From assembly GCA_017462785.1 (NCBI GenBank), contig JAFTQJ010000030.1, positions 1-51,762 on the forward strand: a stretch of DNA of 51,762 nt. The letters run 5' to 3'. The stretch comes from Oscillospiraceae bacterium. Its GTDB lineage: Bacteria; Bacillota; Clostridia; Oscillospirales; Ruminococcaceae. Below the pieces are notes generated by a model, which worked only from the letters and a program-made list of their open reading frames with translations, searched no databases and had not been told where the DNA came from. The translations under genes were made by a program, and so were the position numbers. This document shows, piece after piece, positions 1 through 8,799 of the stretch (within the stretch, counting starts at the first letter, position 1; each line of letters starts with the position of its first letter).

Positions 1-60
1 AGTTTATTTTTGTTAGCATTGTTCAGTTTTCAAGATGCAAGAGACTTTTTTTATTCTCTT
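1..60 (-). other. putative rRNA operon leader, entering 16S beyond the left edge
   Basis: Read on the minus strand, bases about 40-18 contain CTTGAAAACTGAACAATG. This motif is widely seen in Bacillota rRNA operons just before 16S or in the spacer before 23S. Together with the two consensus promoters just upstream (103-131, 338-366) it suggests that a leftward rRNA operon begins outside the window. A small stem (AAGAGA / TCTCTT, minus strand) precedes the motif. No mature rRNA sequence is present inside the window, so this is an inference. Confidence 0.5.
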
Positions 61-102
61 TCGAAGTTCAGCAGTCGTTTTCTTTACCGCTGTAACTCCT
101 TT

Positions 103-131
103 ATTATACCACATTTTTCGAAGTTTGTCAA
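103..131 (-). promoter_or_regulatory. consensus promoter P2 (leftward, probable rRNA)
   Basis: Minus strand: -35 TTGACA at 131-126, spacer of exactly 17 bases, -10 TATAAT at 108-103, preceded by TGG (extended -10). This is a perfect match to the vegetative sigma consensus. It is the second of two such promoters pointing the same way, about 235 bp apart, as in strong tandem rRNA promoters. Confidence 0.8.
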
Positions 132-337
132 GAGGTTTTTCAAAACTTTTTTCAAAGTTTTTTCCTTCGCTTCATCTCGCTAAACCGCTTGCAGTGTTCG
201 ATTCTCTATCGCTTTTGTCTGCTCCAGTCTTCGCTCATTTTCGCTTTCCTTTACCCTCTTCACTATTCTTCTTTCAATCTGCGGTTTTTCGCCATACTTC
301 GAGGTTTTTTGTTTCTCTCTCGCCTGACGACTATATT

Positions 338-366
338 ATTATATCACACTTTTTTTACTTTGTCAA
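338..366 (-). promoter_or_regulatory. consensus promoter P1 (leftward, probable rRNA)
   Basis: Minus strand: -35 TTGACA at 366-361, 17-base spacer, -10 TATAAT at 343-338. Immediately upstream (367-400) the minus strand is A-rich with A-tracts, resembling an UP element. Perfect consensus plus tandem arrangement with P2 points to a very strong, growth-rate-type promoter. Confidence 0.8.
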
Positions 367-652
367 CTCCTTTTTTCGCTTTTTTTCGAGTTTGTCACTT
401 CGGTGCACTTTTCTTCCCTTTTTATCCTTTTTTTGATCATCTTTACTATAATTTCCCACTGTGCTAATACGCTGAATCGGTTGGTTTGAGGGGATATACA
501 TTATAATGCATGTTATTCAATATGTTCTATAGGTTTCCCACGTTTACCGATGAATACAATCCGGCTCTCCCCCATATATATGTATCGCTCTCCCAAAAAC
601 TTGTTCCGCTGCATCTTTTTTATGAAATTCCGGAAAAATTTGCTTTACCCCC
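367..652. other. gene-free intergenic region
   Basis: This is AT-rich spacer between the leftward tandem promoters and the rightward phosphohexomutase promoter. Open frames here are pyrimidine-rich and have no ribosome binding site or recognisable protein, so I see no gene. A TATAAT-like hexamer near 505 has no convincing -35. Confidence 0.6.
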
Positions 653-681
653 TTTTCAAACACGTTTTTTTGTGGTATAAT
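653..681 (+). promoter_or_regulatory. promoter for the phosphohexomutase gene
   Basis: Extended -10 TGG-TATAAT (-10 at 676-681) with a weak -35 TTTTCA at 653-658 and a 17-base spacer. The resulting leader is about 80 nt and contains the palindrome AGAGAATTCATTCTCT (about 697-712). The ribosome binding site AGGAGG lies at about 757. Confidence 0.6.
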
Positions 682-768
682 ATAGTGGAGTGTTCAGAGA
701 ATTCATTCTCTTGACTGCAATCATTGCTATGTCACTGACGCAACTGATTCAATTTAGGAGGTAACAAT

Positions 769-2481
769 ATGTCTGTAATGGAATTGTATGATATCTGGTG
801 TGCGAATGCGGTGGATGACACCGATCTGCAGAATGAGCTGAAATCGATCACATCCGATGAGCAGGCGATCCGTGAGCGTTTCTACCGTGATCTGGAGTTC
901 GGCACGGGCGGTCTGCGTGGTGTGCTCGGTGCTGGTACCAACCGCATGAACATCTATACTGTACGCCGTGCAACACAGGGTCTTGCCAACTATGTCAAGG
1001 CATCCTTTGCTGATCCGAGTGTTGCAATTTCCTATGACAGCCGCATCAAGTCCGATGTATTTGCGAAAGCTGCTGCGTCCGTACTGGCTGCGAATGGTGT
1101 TAAGGTTCACATCTACAGTGAGCTGATGCCGACCCCCGCACTTTCCTTTGCGGTTCGTGCACTCAAGTGCAGTGCCGGTATTATGGTAACAGCAAGCCAC
1201 AATCCCGCAAAATATAACGGCTATAAGGCTTATGGTGATGACGGCTGCCAGATCACGCTGGAGGTCGCTGAAACTGTACTGGCTGAGATCAATGCACTTG
1301 ATCTGTTCAAGGATGTCAAGCACTGCGATTTTGAAGAGGCAGTGGCAAGCGGCATGATCTCCTACATTTCTCAGGAAGTGATCGAGGATTATTATCAGAA
1401 TGTACTGGCACAGGGTATCAACACCAAGCTCTGTGCGGACAGCGGTCTGAAGATCGTTTACACTCCCCTGAACGGCACCGGCAACAAGCCCGTTCGTGAG
1501 ATCCTGAGCAGAATCGGCATTCAGGATGTAACGATCGTCAAGGAGCAGGAGATGCCCGACGGCAATTTCCCGACCTGCCCCTATCCGAATCCTGAGATCC
1601 GTGAGGCACTTGAGCTGGGTCTGAAGTATTGTGACGAAGTGAAACCCGACCTCCTGCTTGCGACCGATCCCGATGCTGACCGTGTTGGCATTGCGGTTCC
1701 GGATGGTGATGATTATGCACTGTTCTCCGGTAATGAGGTAGGTGCAATGCTGCTGGAATACATTTGCAGTGAGCGTACCAAGAACGGCACCATGCCCGAG
1801 CGTCCGGTGACAGTCAAGACCATCGTAACCACTGACCTTGTGGAGGAGATCGCTAAGGAATACGGTCTGGAGATGCTGGAAGTGCTGACCGGCTTCAAGT
1901 TCATCGGCGAGCAGATCGGCTTCCTTGAAGATAAAGGCGAGGAAAACCGCTATGTATTCGGCTTTGAGGAGAGCTATGGTTATCTTGCAGGCACCTATGT
2001 GCGTGACAAGGATGCTGTGGTTGCTTCCATGCTCATCTGTGAGATGGCGGCTTACTACCGCACCCAGGGCATTTCCATGATTCAGGCTCGTGACAACATG
2101 TACAAGAAGTACGGTGTATTCCGTCACAGCCTGCAGAGCTTCACCTTTGAGGGTGAAAGCGGCATGCATCAGATGAAGGCTCTCATGCAGCAGCTGCGTG
2201 ATGACCGTCCGGAGGAGATCGGCGGTCTGAAGGTCGTTGCAGTTTCTGACTATCAGGCAAGTCTTACGACCAATGTTGCGACCGGTGAGCAGACTGCAAT
2301 CACCCTGCCCAAGTCCAATGTGCTGGTATTTGCACTGGAGAACCATGCAAAGGTTGTGATTCGTCCGTCCGGTACCGAGCCGAAGATCAAGACCTATTAC
2401 ACCACTGTTGGTGCAACGATGGAAGAAGCAACTGCTTTGGAAGAAAAGCTGATTGCGGATTTCTCCCAGATGTTCAAGTAA
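769..2481 (+). CDS. phosphoglucomutase / phosphomannomutase family phosphohexomutase
   Basis: Interconverts hexose 1- and 6-phosphates in the cytoplasm, feeding glycogen, cell-wall sugar and central metabolism. The 570 residues match the long bacterial PgcA-type phosphoglucomutases. The four alpha-D-phosphohexomutase landmarks are present in order: phosphoserine loop TASHNP with the catalytic Ser at 143, Mg-binding DPDADR at 300-305, sugar-binding GFEESYGY near residue 400, and phosphate-binding RPSGTEPK near the C-terminus. The start follows an AGGAGG site. The gene is monocistronic, with its own promoter and a strong terminator. In a cellulose degrader it is a natural partner of cellobiose/cellodextrin phosphorylases, which release glucose 1-phosphate. 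Glucose versus mannose preference cannot be decided from sequence alone. Confidence 0.95.
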   Translation: MSVMELYDIWCANAVDDTDLQNELKSITSDEQAIRERFYRDLEFGTGGLRGVLGAGTNRMNIYTVRRATQGLANYVKASFADPSVAISYDSRIKSDVFAKAAASVLAANGVKVHIYSELMPTPALSFAVRALKCSAGIMVTASHNPAKYNGYKAYGDDGCQITLEVAETVLAEINALDLFKDVKHCDFEEAVASGMISYISQEVIEDYYQNVLAQGINTKLCADSGLKIVYTPLNGTGNKPVREILSRIGIQDVTIVKEQEMPDGNFPTCPYPNPEIREALELGLKYCDEVKPDLLLATDPDADRVGIAVPDGDDYALFSGNEVGAMLLEYICSERTKNGTMPERPVTVKTIVTTDLVEEIAKEYGLEMLEVLTGFKFIGEQIGFLEDKGEENRYVFGFEESYGYLAGTYVRDKDAVVASMLICEMAAYYRTQGISMIQARDNMYKKYGVFRHSLQSFTFEGESGMHQMKALMQQLRDDRPEEIGGLKVVAVSDYQASLTTNVATGEQTAITLPKSNVLVFALENHAKVVIRPSGTEPKIKTYYTTVGATMEEATALEEKLIADFSQMFK

Positions 2482-2490
2482 GATCAATGA

Positions 2491-2530
2491 AAAATGCACT
2501 GCTGATTCTGAAATCAGCAGTGCATTTTTT
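2491..2530. terminator. bidirectional rho-independent terminator
   Basis: Near-perfect stem (AATGCACTGCTGATT / AATCAGCAGTGCATT, 3-base loop) followed by a T run on the plus strand and by ATTTTTCATT on the minus strand. It lies between the convergent phosphohexomutase gene and the leftward operon ending at 2573, and can serve both. Confidence 0.85.
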
Positions 2531-2572
2531 TGCAGAGAAAAGCATTTTGCAGTTATTCTTTGAATCTATGCT

Positions 2573-3670
2573 TTATTGTGTCATCCGTTTTTTCTGCCAG
2601 ATCTCGCTCCAGTTCTCCATGCCGGCAAGGAAAAGCACCTGTGTGAATTCTGTTGGATCGGCGAGGCGTTCACTGATCTCCATGGACTGCTCCAGATCGA
2701 CCACGCAGATCCTGCTGTAATGCTGAAGAAGGAACGGGATCATGCAGTCAGCGAAATCATCCTTGTAAACAAGCAGTTTTTTGTCATTTTCGAGGTTGGT
2801 CTGAATCTCAAGCATTGCACAGGGCTTGCCGAGGTAGAATTCATACATGTTTCCGGATTGCAGGAGTGACATGTCATACAGTGCTGTGCCCCTGTCCTCG
2901 GTCGTGCCGTCGGCATAATGGGCAGTGACGCTGACGATCTGTGCACCGCTTTCATAGGTGTAGCAGTCGAGCACATCCGCCTGCACACCGTCATAGAGCG
3001 TCTTTTCGTAGAGATTGCCACGGAATTCCGTGCTCATATGGGAAATAACATAGCGGTTATAGGGCACGGCGGTCAGACCCATTTTTCGGATGGCGGACTG
3101 GTACACACAGTAGGCACCATAGCTCGTCCAGCGGGAATCCGTGCGGTAGAAGATATACTCATCTTTCACGGAGGAAAGCACATTGCAGGCATCCACACAG
3201 CGGATACCTGTCTGAACGTTGGCGTAGATCTGGCGGATCAGGGTTTCCTGCTCCTCCTTCACGGTATTGGCTGGCAGGCTGCTTTCATAGATCTCGGAAG
3301 CGGACGGCACCAGCACAAAATAGGAAGGGATCCGGTATTTCTGGTAGAAGTCGTTGAGCACGGCGGCGGAATCAACGACCGTTTCATCCTGCTCTGCCGG
3401 CAGCTTTTCGAGGAGCATGTCATCGGTGATGTACACATTCTGGATGATCCTCTCGCCGATGAAGAGATCCATCTGCGTTTTCAGACGGAAGAGGCTGTCG
3501 TGAAAACCAAGGTTCTCACCGAGGAACTGTTCCGTGTGCTGTGCCCATGAGCCGTCGAGGACGGTCTGCACGGTGGGCTTTGGGAAACCACGCAGGGTGG
3601 TGTTGCACATGACTGCGAGGTAAACGATCAGCAGCATGAGGAGTGTGCGGTAATGGTATTGTCTGTGCAT
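2573..3670 (-). CDS. DHHW/AlgX-like membrane-anchored protein with altered DHHW motif
   Basis: A 365-residue protein with one N-terminal membrane segment (residues 8-24) and an extracytoplasmic domain. DHHW-family proteins accompany MBOAT transferases, like AlgJ/AlgX in alginate acetylation, and are thought to acetylate an exported polysaccharide. Placement downstream of the MBOAT gene, 22 bp apart, fits this. The overall pattern (PSASEIY...SLP at 122-133, then the DHHW-WTSYGAY region) supports the family, but the namesake motif reads DSRW at 178-181, so the catalytic-type histidine is replaced. The start at 3670 is chosen because a strong AAAGGAGT site precedes it; an upstream in-frame ATG at 3745 would overlap the MBOAT gene. 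Last gene of its operon. Confidence 0.75.
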   Translation of the reverse strand: MHRQYHYRTLLMLLIVYLAVMCNTTLRGFPKPTVQTVLDGSWAQHTEQFLGENLGFHDSLFRLKTQMDLFIGERIIQNVYITDDMLLEKLPAEQDETVVDSAAVLNDFYQKYRIPSYFVLVPSASEIYESSLPANTVKEEQETLIRQIYANVQTGIRCVDACNVLSSVKDEYIFYRTDSRWTSYGAYCVYQSAIRKMGLTAVPYNRYVISHMSTEFRGNLYEKTLYDGVQADVLDCYTYESGAQIVSVTAHYADGTTEDRGTALYDMSLLQSGNMYEFYLGKPCAMLEIQTNLENDKKLLVYKDDFADCMIPFLLQHYSRICVVDLEQSMEISERLADPTEFTQVLFLAGMENWSEIWQKKRMTQ

Positions 3671-3692
3671 GCGTTGTACTCCTTTCCCATTG

Positions 3693-5051
3693 TTACAGCT
3701 GAAGCCACAATTCTGCCGGTGCATCGGTGTACAGCATGCATGCAAGGCAGAAGATCAGCAGTACGGAGTCGATCAGCGGCATGTAGGAGGCGATCTTCCT
3801 GCCGACTGCGGTAGTGGAAATACGCTCGGTGATATTGCGGAAGAGGTCGGTTGCGATATAAAAGCAGACCAGCAGGAGCACGATGTAGGAGGTCAGGAAA
3901 TATACGCCGTATTTGTCGATCAGACCGCTGCCGAAGCCGACCATTGCTCTCCAGAAATGCAGCACCTGCGTCATATTATCTGCAAAGAACAGCACCCATG
4001 AAAATTGCAGGGAGATGGCGGTATAAACCAGACCGACGGCATAGTTGCGGTCGGGGATGTGCTTGAAGAAGTTCAGCTCCGCTGCAAGGATCAGCCCGAT
4101 CAGCATACCCCAGAGCAGGAATTGCACGGAGGGCTTGTACCACAGACCGATCAGCATCCACATCAGCACAAGGCTTGCATATTTCACCCAGCGGTGTTTC
4201 GCTCTGCCGAACAGGAGATGACGGAAATTCGTCTGGAACCAGAGAATATGCGTGATATTCCAGTTTTCCATGAACTGCGTCACGCTTGAAGAAAAGAACG
4301 GCTGTCCGAAATTTTTCGGCAATTCCAGACCGAAGCACCTCGAAAGTCCCCTTGCCATGTCCGCATAGCCGAGCAGCTCAAAATAAAGGTACATGGAGAA
4401 GCTCATCACTGTCAGCCATGCTGTCAGCATGCTGATGCCGGCAGGGTCGGTCTGCCGCAGCTCACGGAACACATAGCCGAGCGTATCGGCAAGCATGACT
4501 TTTTCCGCAAGTCCACGGACGAAAAGCCCGAGTCCGTCACCAAGGCAGCGGATATTTGGGCGGCTTTCTTTGAGCTGGCGGCTGAATTCCTGATAGGAAA
4601 GCAGAGGACCGGCAAACATGACCGGAAAGAAAGTCAGGTAGAGAGCAAGGTGCAGGAAATTGCGTTCCGGCGGATATTTCTTCCGGTAGATGCCGATGAG
4701 GTAGCCGATCCCCAGCAGGGTGGTGATCGCAATGCCGATGGGGATGAACGCCGCATCCTGCCGGTTCTGGCGGATGATGGTCAATGCGGCTGCCTGTGTG
4801 GTGACTGCTGCAAGCAGAACCGCAAGGCAGAGCCGCCGCTTCTCGCTCAGTTTTCCGAGGAGCAGACCGATTCCGTAATTGAAGCAGACGAATACCGCCG
4901 GAATCAGAATGCCTGCCGGTCCGTTCCAGCAGGTCAGGAGCATGCCGGCAAGGAGCAGGAAAACGGGCTTCCCTTTCTGCGGAATGCAGCAGAAAAGCAG
5001 GAGCAGAACCGGCATGGCAAGCAGTGTGAAGGTCAGGGAGGAAAGATACAT
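3693..5051 (-). CDS. MBOAT-family membrane protein (AlgI/DltB-like), active-site His missing
   Basis: A polytopic membrane protein of 452 residues. MBOAT proteins move acyl groups across the membrane onto polysaccharides or teichoic acid. Recognisable AlgI landmarks: FFPVMFAGPL (141-150), YFELLGYADMARG (223-235), and NFGQPFFSSSVTQFMENW (about 247-264). Two positions normally histidine are changed: the RRWHISL-type motif reads ENWNITH (N265), and the invariant WHG reads WYK (Y305-K306). Both were verified at codon level (TGG TAC AAG for the second). The flanking WG pair (W314-G315) is kept. Its stop/start is nearly fused to rnmV (1 bp gap) with GGAGG before the ATG. It forms a pair with the downstream DHHW protein. 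Either a divergent enzyme using other residues or an inactive transporter or scaffold. Confidence 0.8.
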   Translation of the reverse strand: MYLSSLTFTLLAMPVLLLLFCCIPQKGKPVFLLLAGMLLTCWNGPAGILIPAVFVCFNYGIGLLLGKLSEKRRLCLAVLLAAVTTQAAALTIIRQNRQDAAFIPIGIAITTLLGIGYLIGIYRKKYPPERNFLHLALYLTFFPVMFAGPLLSYQEFSRQLKESRPNIRCLGDGLGLFVRGLAEKVMLADTLGYVFRELRQTDPAGISMLTAWLTVMSFSMYLYFELLGYADMARGLSRCFGLELPKNFGQPFFSSSVTQFMENWNITHILWFQTNFRHLLFGRAKHRWVKYASLVLMWMLIGLWYKPSVQFLLWGMLIGLILAAELNFFKHIPDRNYAVGLVYTAISLQFSWVLFFADNMTQVLHFWRAMVGFGSGLIDKYGVYFLTSYIVLLLVCFYIATDLFRNITERISTTAVGRKIASYMPLIDSVLLIFCLACMLYTDAPAELWLQL

Positions 5052-5052
5052 G

Positions 5053-5637
5053 CTATACCTCCTCCGTTTCCGTCATCCGGAGAAATTCCTCACGGCTCAT
5101 CATGGAATTGAGGATCTCCAGCAATGCGGTTGCTGAGAGCATGGAGGGAAGTCCAAGCTTCTGCTGGAGGTTCCGGCGACGCTGTGCACTGTCCGGCGTA
5201 CCGTTCAGACCAGCGAGATAGAGGTCGGTTTTGGTGATGGGATCGCCTGCATCCGTCTGCTCAGAAAGTACGCCAGCCTTTGCAAACGCCTCACGCAGCA
5301 CCTCGGCATCCATGCCCTCCACACCGAGCTTTCCCTCGGCGGAGGGCTTTTCTTTTCGCTTTTCCTTTCCGAAAATGTCCGGAATATAGATGTTTTTGAT
5401 ACTTCCTCCGGAAATCGCACCCTTGAGATAGCTCCGGATGCGAAAGCCGGCTCTGTCGGAATCGGTGAGTATGATGATGCCCGTGGTTTCCGCATAATGC
5501 CGGATCAGTGCCAGCATTTCTTCATCCTTGAAGATGCGGAAACCGTGGGTCGGGATGATCACGGCTTTCACGATGGAGGAGAGCTTGATCTTGTCGTACT
5601 TGCCCTCCACAATGATCGCCTGTCGGATTTGCAGCAT
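5053..5637 (-). CDS. rnmV: ribonuclease M5
   Basis: Matures the 5S rRNA 3' and 5' ends by cutting the precursor in double-stranded RNA; present in low-GC Gram-positives. A Toprim domain occupies the first half, with IIVEGKYDK (catalytic Glu11) and LTDSDRAG (Asp59, Asp61), followed by the C-terminal region typical of M5. Length (194) is normal. It normally sits beside ksgA, but here lies between holA (14 bp upstream) and an MBOAT gene, in one leftward transcript. The start follows GGAGG. The inferred rRNA operon at the window edge is a substrate source, but the two are not co-regulated by anything visible. Confidence 0.9.
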   Translation of the reverse strand: MLQIRQAIIVEGKYDKIKLSSIVKAVIIPTHGFRIFKDEEMLALIRHYAETTGIIILTDSDRAGFRIRSYLKGAISGGSIKNIYIPDIFGKEKRKEKPSAEGKLGVEGMDAEVLREAFAKAGVLSEQTDAGDPITKTDLYLAGLNGTPDSAQRRRNLQQKLGLPSMLSATALLEILNSMMSREEFLRMTETEEV

Positions 5638-5651
5638 GAATACCTCCTCCG

Positions 5652-6689
5652 TTAACGCAGCATTTCTGCAATGGTTTGTTCAAACAGCACTCGTTCATTG
5701 ACTGCCTGAGAATGCAGCCTTCGCTCCGCATCACAGAGGAGCTTCAGGCATTTGGTGATATGTGCAGCGGTTTCTCCCCTGCTGTCCCTGAATGCATTTT
5801 CGACCATAAAATCAAAGCGGTAGGAAAAATCCGCCGTCACATCCTGCACGGTGCGGCGGTTCTGCTTGGCAACGACCGCCCTCTGCATATCAATGAAGCA
5901 GCCGGACACCACCCCCATCAGGTAGGGCATTTCCATCCGCATGGCAAGCAGTTCATCGACCGCCTGCATTGCCGCCGCCGGATGTCGGCGGATGACCGCC
6001 TTGGTCAGCTCATAGACCGTGGTTTCAAGCTGGGGGCTGACCATATTCCGGATCATTTCGACCGTGATCTCGCCGCCGTCGACAAAGGCACAGAGCTTTC
6101 CCAGCTCCTGCTGGATCGTCAGGGTCTGGCAGCCGCATTCCTCCGCAAGGAGTTTTGCGGCATCCTGTCCGATGGTACAGCCACGTTTTCTGACGGATAC
6201 GGAAATATCCGAAGCCATTGCAGCAGGCGTTTTCGGTTCCAGCACACAGACTGTACCGTGCTTGGCGATATAATCAATGATGGTCTTGTTCTTGGCGGTG
6301 GGCTTTTTGGATTTGCCGGTTTTGCCGCCGTAAATATCAAAGCCGGTCACATAGAACACCAGAACGGTCGAATCTGCGACATTTTCAAGGATACTGCGGA
6401 GCGTCTTTCGGGCATCCTCACGCATTCTCTCCAGATTGCAGTCATGGATCACAATGCAGTTGTAGTCCGCAAACATCGGACAAAGCTCCGCTTCATCGGC
6501 AAGCTGATCCAGATCCAGATTTGCACCGTCGAGCCGTGTCACGCTGTCGCCGTCACCGCCGACCGCTTTCAGCAGCTTTTTCACACAGCTTTCGACCTGC
6601 AAAATATCGCTGCCGTAAAAGTAGTACAGACGCTCTATTGTTCCGTTTTTGAGCTGTCCCTGCAGCCCTTTTGCATCAAGTATCGGCAT
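5652..6689 (-). CDS. holA: DNA polymerase III delta subunit (clamp-loader)
   Basis: Subunit of the clamp loader that opens the beta sliding clamp. 345 residues, the usual size. The N-terminus carries the HolA signature (LYYFYGSDILQVESCVKKL, around residues 21-40), followed by an AAA+-like fold without a working P-loop and the C-terminal collar helices. The 5' end overlaps the end of comEC by 14 bp, which implies translational coupling; comEC-holA adjacency is common in Bacillota. Recognised from overall pattern, not catalytic residues, since delta has none. Confidence 0.88.
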   Translation of the reverse strand: MPILDAKGLQGQLKNGTIERLYYFYGSDILQVESCVKKLLKAVGGDGDSVTRLDGANLDLDQLADEAELCPMFADYNCIVIHDCNLERMREDARKTLRSILENVADSTVLVFYVTGFDIYGGKTGKSKKPTAKNKTIIDYIAKHGTVCVLEPKTPAAMASDISVSVRKRGCTIGQDAAKLLAEECGCQTLTIQQELGKLCAFVDGGEITVEMIRNMVSPQLETTVYELTKAVIRRHPAAAMQAVDELLAMRMEMPYLMGVVSGCFIDMQRAVVAKQNRRTVQDVTADFSYRFDFMVENAFRDSRGETAAHITKCLKLLCDAERRLHSQAVNERVLFEQTIAEMLR

Positions 6690-8793
6690 ACAAACTCCTT
6701 ACACTGCATTTACCGTCATGGGTAACTGCCAGTTCCAGTTGATTCATTCCTACATAGGTATGGCTGTCCGCTGTATAGCAGCTTCTGCCGTCAAGCACCA
6801 TCAGAATGCCGCATTCAGGCAGGACATTTTTGCTGGTGCCGTATATGGTCAGTGCTTCGCATTCCGGAAGATCCGCTGTTTTTTCCTTGCAGCAGACATA
6901 GGTGAAATCCGGATACGAAACCTGCACGGTATCCTCCGTCACGGAGATGACTGCACCGTGAAAGAGCATCTCACGCTTGATGGCATATTCCCCGCCCTTT
7001 CCGGCAATCGAAAACGGTGTCAACTCCTCCGGCGTTTCCATTGCCACGACCTGTTCAGGCGTGAGCATGTGGAGAGTTTCTCCGTATTTTGTCATGGTCT
7101 TTTCCTTCATCGTGCACAGAAAGAGGGAGGAAATGCTCCGGACACCGGAGGACTGGAGGTAGGCTCCCACATGATCCGGTGCACTCGTGTCACCGCTGAG
7201 GTCGATGATGACCGCCTCTCTGCCGCTTCGCAGGACGAGTACGCAGTCACGGGCTTCACCAAGCACGGCGATGTGCAGGTTTTCGTCACGGTACATACGC
7301 TCCGTGCCTGCTGCAATGCAGGCGGTCAGAAGTGAACATGCAATGGCAGTACACATGAGGCGGCGGCTTTTCCAGAGAAAATAGCAGCAAAGGAGCAATG
7401 CAGCGGATACGGCAAGCACACCGCCCATCACGGCACTGTCCGTGTCAGCATATGTCCACGGAAGCTCAGCAAGGTAGGCGGAGATCCGGAGCACCAGCTC
7501 CGAGCACCATTCTGCTGCACCGAGCAGCCATTCCGCCGTCATGCCCTCCATTCCCGTCAGGAGTGCCAGAGCTTCCAGCAGGACCACCAGCATACAGACG
7601 GGCACGAGCAGGAGATTGGAAAGGGGTGAGATCAGGGAGATCTCCCTGAAATAGAGCATGGATGCCGGAAGTACCGCAAGGAATACGCAGCACATTGCTG
7701 CAAACTGCCGCAGCTCCTTCTGGAGAAAGGTCTTTTTCGGCATTTCCCTGACCATGTAGGGGGCAAATACGCCGATGCCGAATGCACCGCTGAAAGAGAG
7801 CCAGAAAGCGGCACTGTGGATCACGAAGGGATTTTCCAGAGTGAGCAGGAGCATAGCGATGCTGATGGAGTTGAGCATGTCCGCCCTGCGGAAGAACAGC
7901 CCTGCACTCTGGGAGATCAGGATCATGATGCATGCCCTCTTCACGGAAACCGTTTCGCCCACGCAGATCACAAACAGAAGTGCCAGCAAAGCAAGCAGAG
8001 CGAACGAAAGCCGCCTGTCCGCTTTGCATTTCCGCAAAAGCCGGACAACGCACAGGGCAAGGAAATCAAGGTGCAGTCCGGACACCGCCATCACATGCCC
8101 GATCCCCGTCCGGTAGAGCGTCGTTTTGGTGCTGCCGGTCATGGCGGATTTGTCCCCGAAAAGGAGCCCCGTCATGAAAGCACCGGTCTGTGCATCGGTA
8201 TTTTCCTGCATGCGTTCCGTCATCTCCTGCCGCCACTCATAGAGGACGCTGCGGAGGGTGGAACGTGTGCGGGGGATGTGCTCCGCTTCTGCCGTGAGGG
8301 GCATGGAAAGGAACACATTCTGTGAACGGTAGTGATTTTTGGCTGAAAATACATAGGTATTTTCAAGCGGCTCCGGCGTACCGGTCAGAATGAGGGTATC
8401 GCCGCAGGCATAGTACGGCACATCACAGAAATAGTGGATAATCGCTGGGATCTCCCCGTTCAGCGTACCGGAAAGGAGGTAGGACGCATAGCCGCTGTCA
8501 TGGACGGTAACGGCTGTGATCTCACCGGAAAATACGGTGTTTTCCTGTCCGGCAAGCGGAAGCTGCCGCTGTGCCGTGCGTGCATCATGCTCCCAATAAA
8601 GACAACACGCCGTCAGGATGGACAGCGTGCTGATAAGTACATATTTCCAGACAGCTCTGCGGCAGAGCAGGAGCACCAATGCAGTCAGAAGGACGGCACC
8701 GAACACCCCATACCATAGCTGCCAGTGTACAACGGACGCTATCAACAAACCTGCTGTATAGGGGAATCCTATGTACAAGGCTGCCCGTTTCAT
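6676..8793 (-). CDS. comEC: ComEC/Rec2-type DNA uptake channel with degenerate C-terminal domain
   Basis: Inner-membrane channel that passes single-stranded DNA during natural transformation. 705 residues: N-terminal membrane segments and an extracytoplasmic OB-like region (about 60-180), then the ComEC core with its hallmark GIGHVMAVSGLH segment and multiple helices to about residue 480, then a soluble C-terminal domain of about 200 residues. In canonical ComEC this last domain is a metallo-beta-lactamase-like nuclease with a DHxGG-type metal site. Here the corresponding stretch reads SSLFLCTMKEKTMTKYG, with no histidine cluster, so nuclease activity is unlikely. It lies in the alaS operon 7 bp after the phosphoribosyltransferase gene. 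Other com-like genes occur at 25.3 and 27.0 kb. Confidence 0.88.
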   Translation of the reverse strand: MKRAALYIGFPYTAGLLIASVVHWQLWYGVFGAVLLTALVLLLCRRAVWKYVLISTLSILTACCLYWEHDARTAQRQLPLAGQENTVFSGEITAVTVHDSGYASYLLSGTLNGEIPAIIHYFCDVPYYACGDTLILTGTPEPLENTYVFSAKNHYRSQNVFLSMPLTAEAEHIPRTRSTLRSVLYEWRQEMTERMQENTDAQTGAFMTGLLFGDKSAMTGSTKTTLYRTGIGHVMAVSGLHLDFLALCVVRLLRKCKADRRLSFALLALLALLFVICVGETVSVKRACIMILISQSAGLFFRRADMLNSISIAMLLLTLENPFVIHSAAFWLSFSGAFGIGVFAPYMVREMPKKTFLQKELRQFAAMCCVFLAVLPASMLYFREISLISPLSNLLLVPVCMLVVLLEALALLTGMEGMTAEWLLGAAEWCSELVLRISAYLAELPWTYADTDSAVMGGVLAVSAALLLCCYFLWKSRRLMCTAIACSLLTACIAAGTERMYRDENLHIAVLGEARDCVLVLRSGREAVIIDLSGDTSAPDHVGAYLQSSGVRSISSLFLCTMKEKTMTKYGETLHMLTPEQVVAMETPEELTPFSIAGKGGEYAIKREMLFHGAVISVTEDTVQVSYPDFTYVCCKEKTADLPECEALTIYGTSKNVLPECGILMVLDGRSCYTADSHTYVGMNQLELAVTHDGKCSVRSLYADT

Positions 8794-8799
8794 CTGTGA

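Noticed and set aside
35-436. 133-codon frame at the left end
   Set aside because: Phe/Ser-rich translation of AT-rich promoter DNA; it covers both leftward consensus promoters.
754-2499. 581-codon open frame antisense to the phosphohexomutase
   Set aside because: Same shadow effect; the sense frame contains all catalytic motifs and an AGGAGG site.
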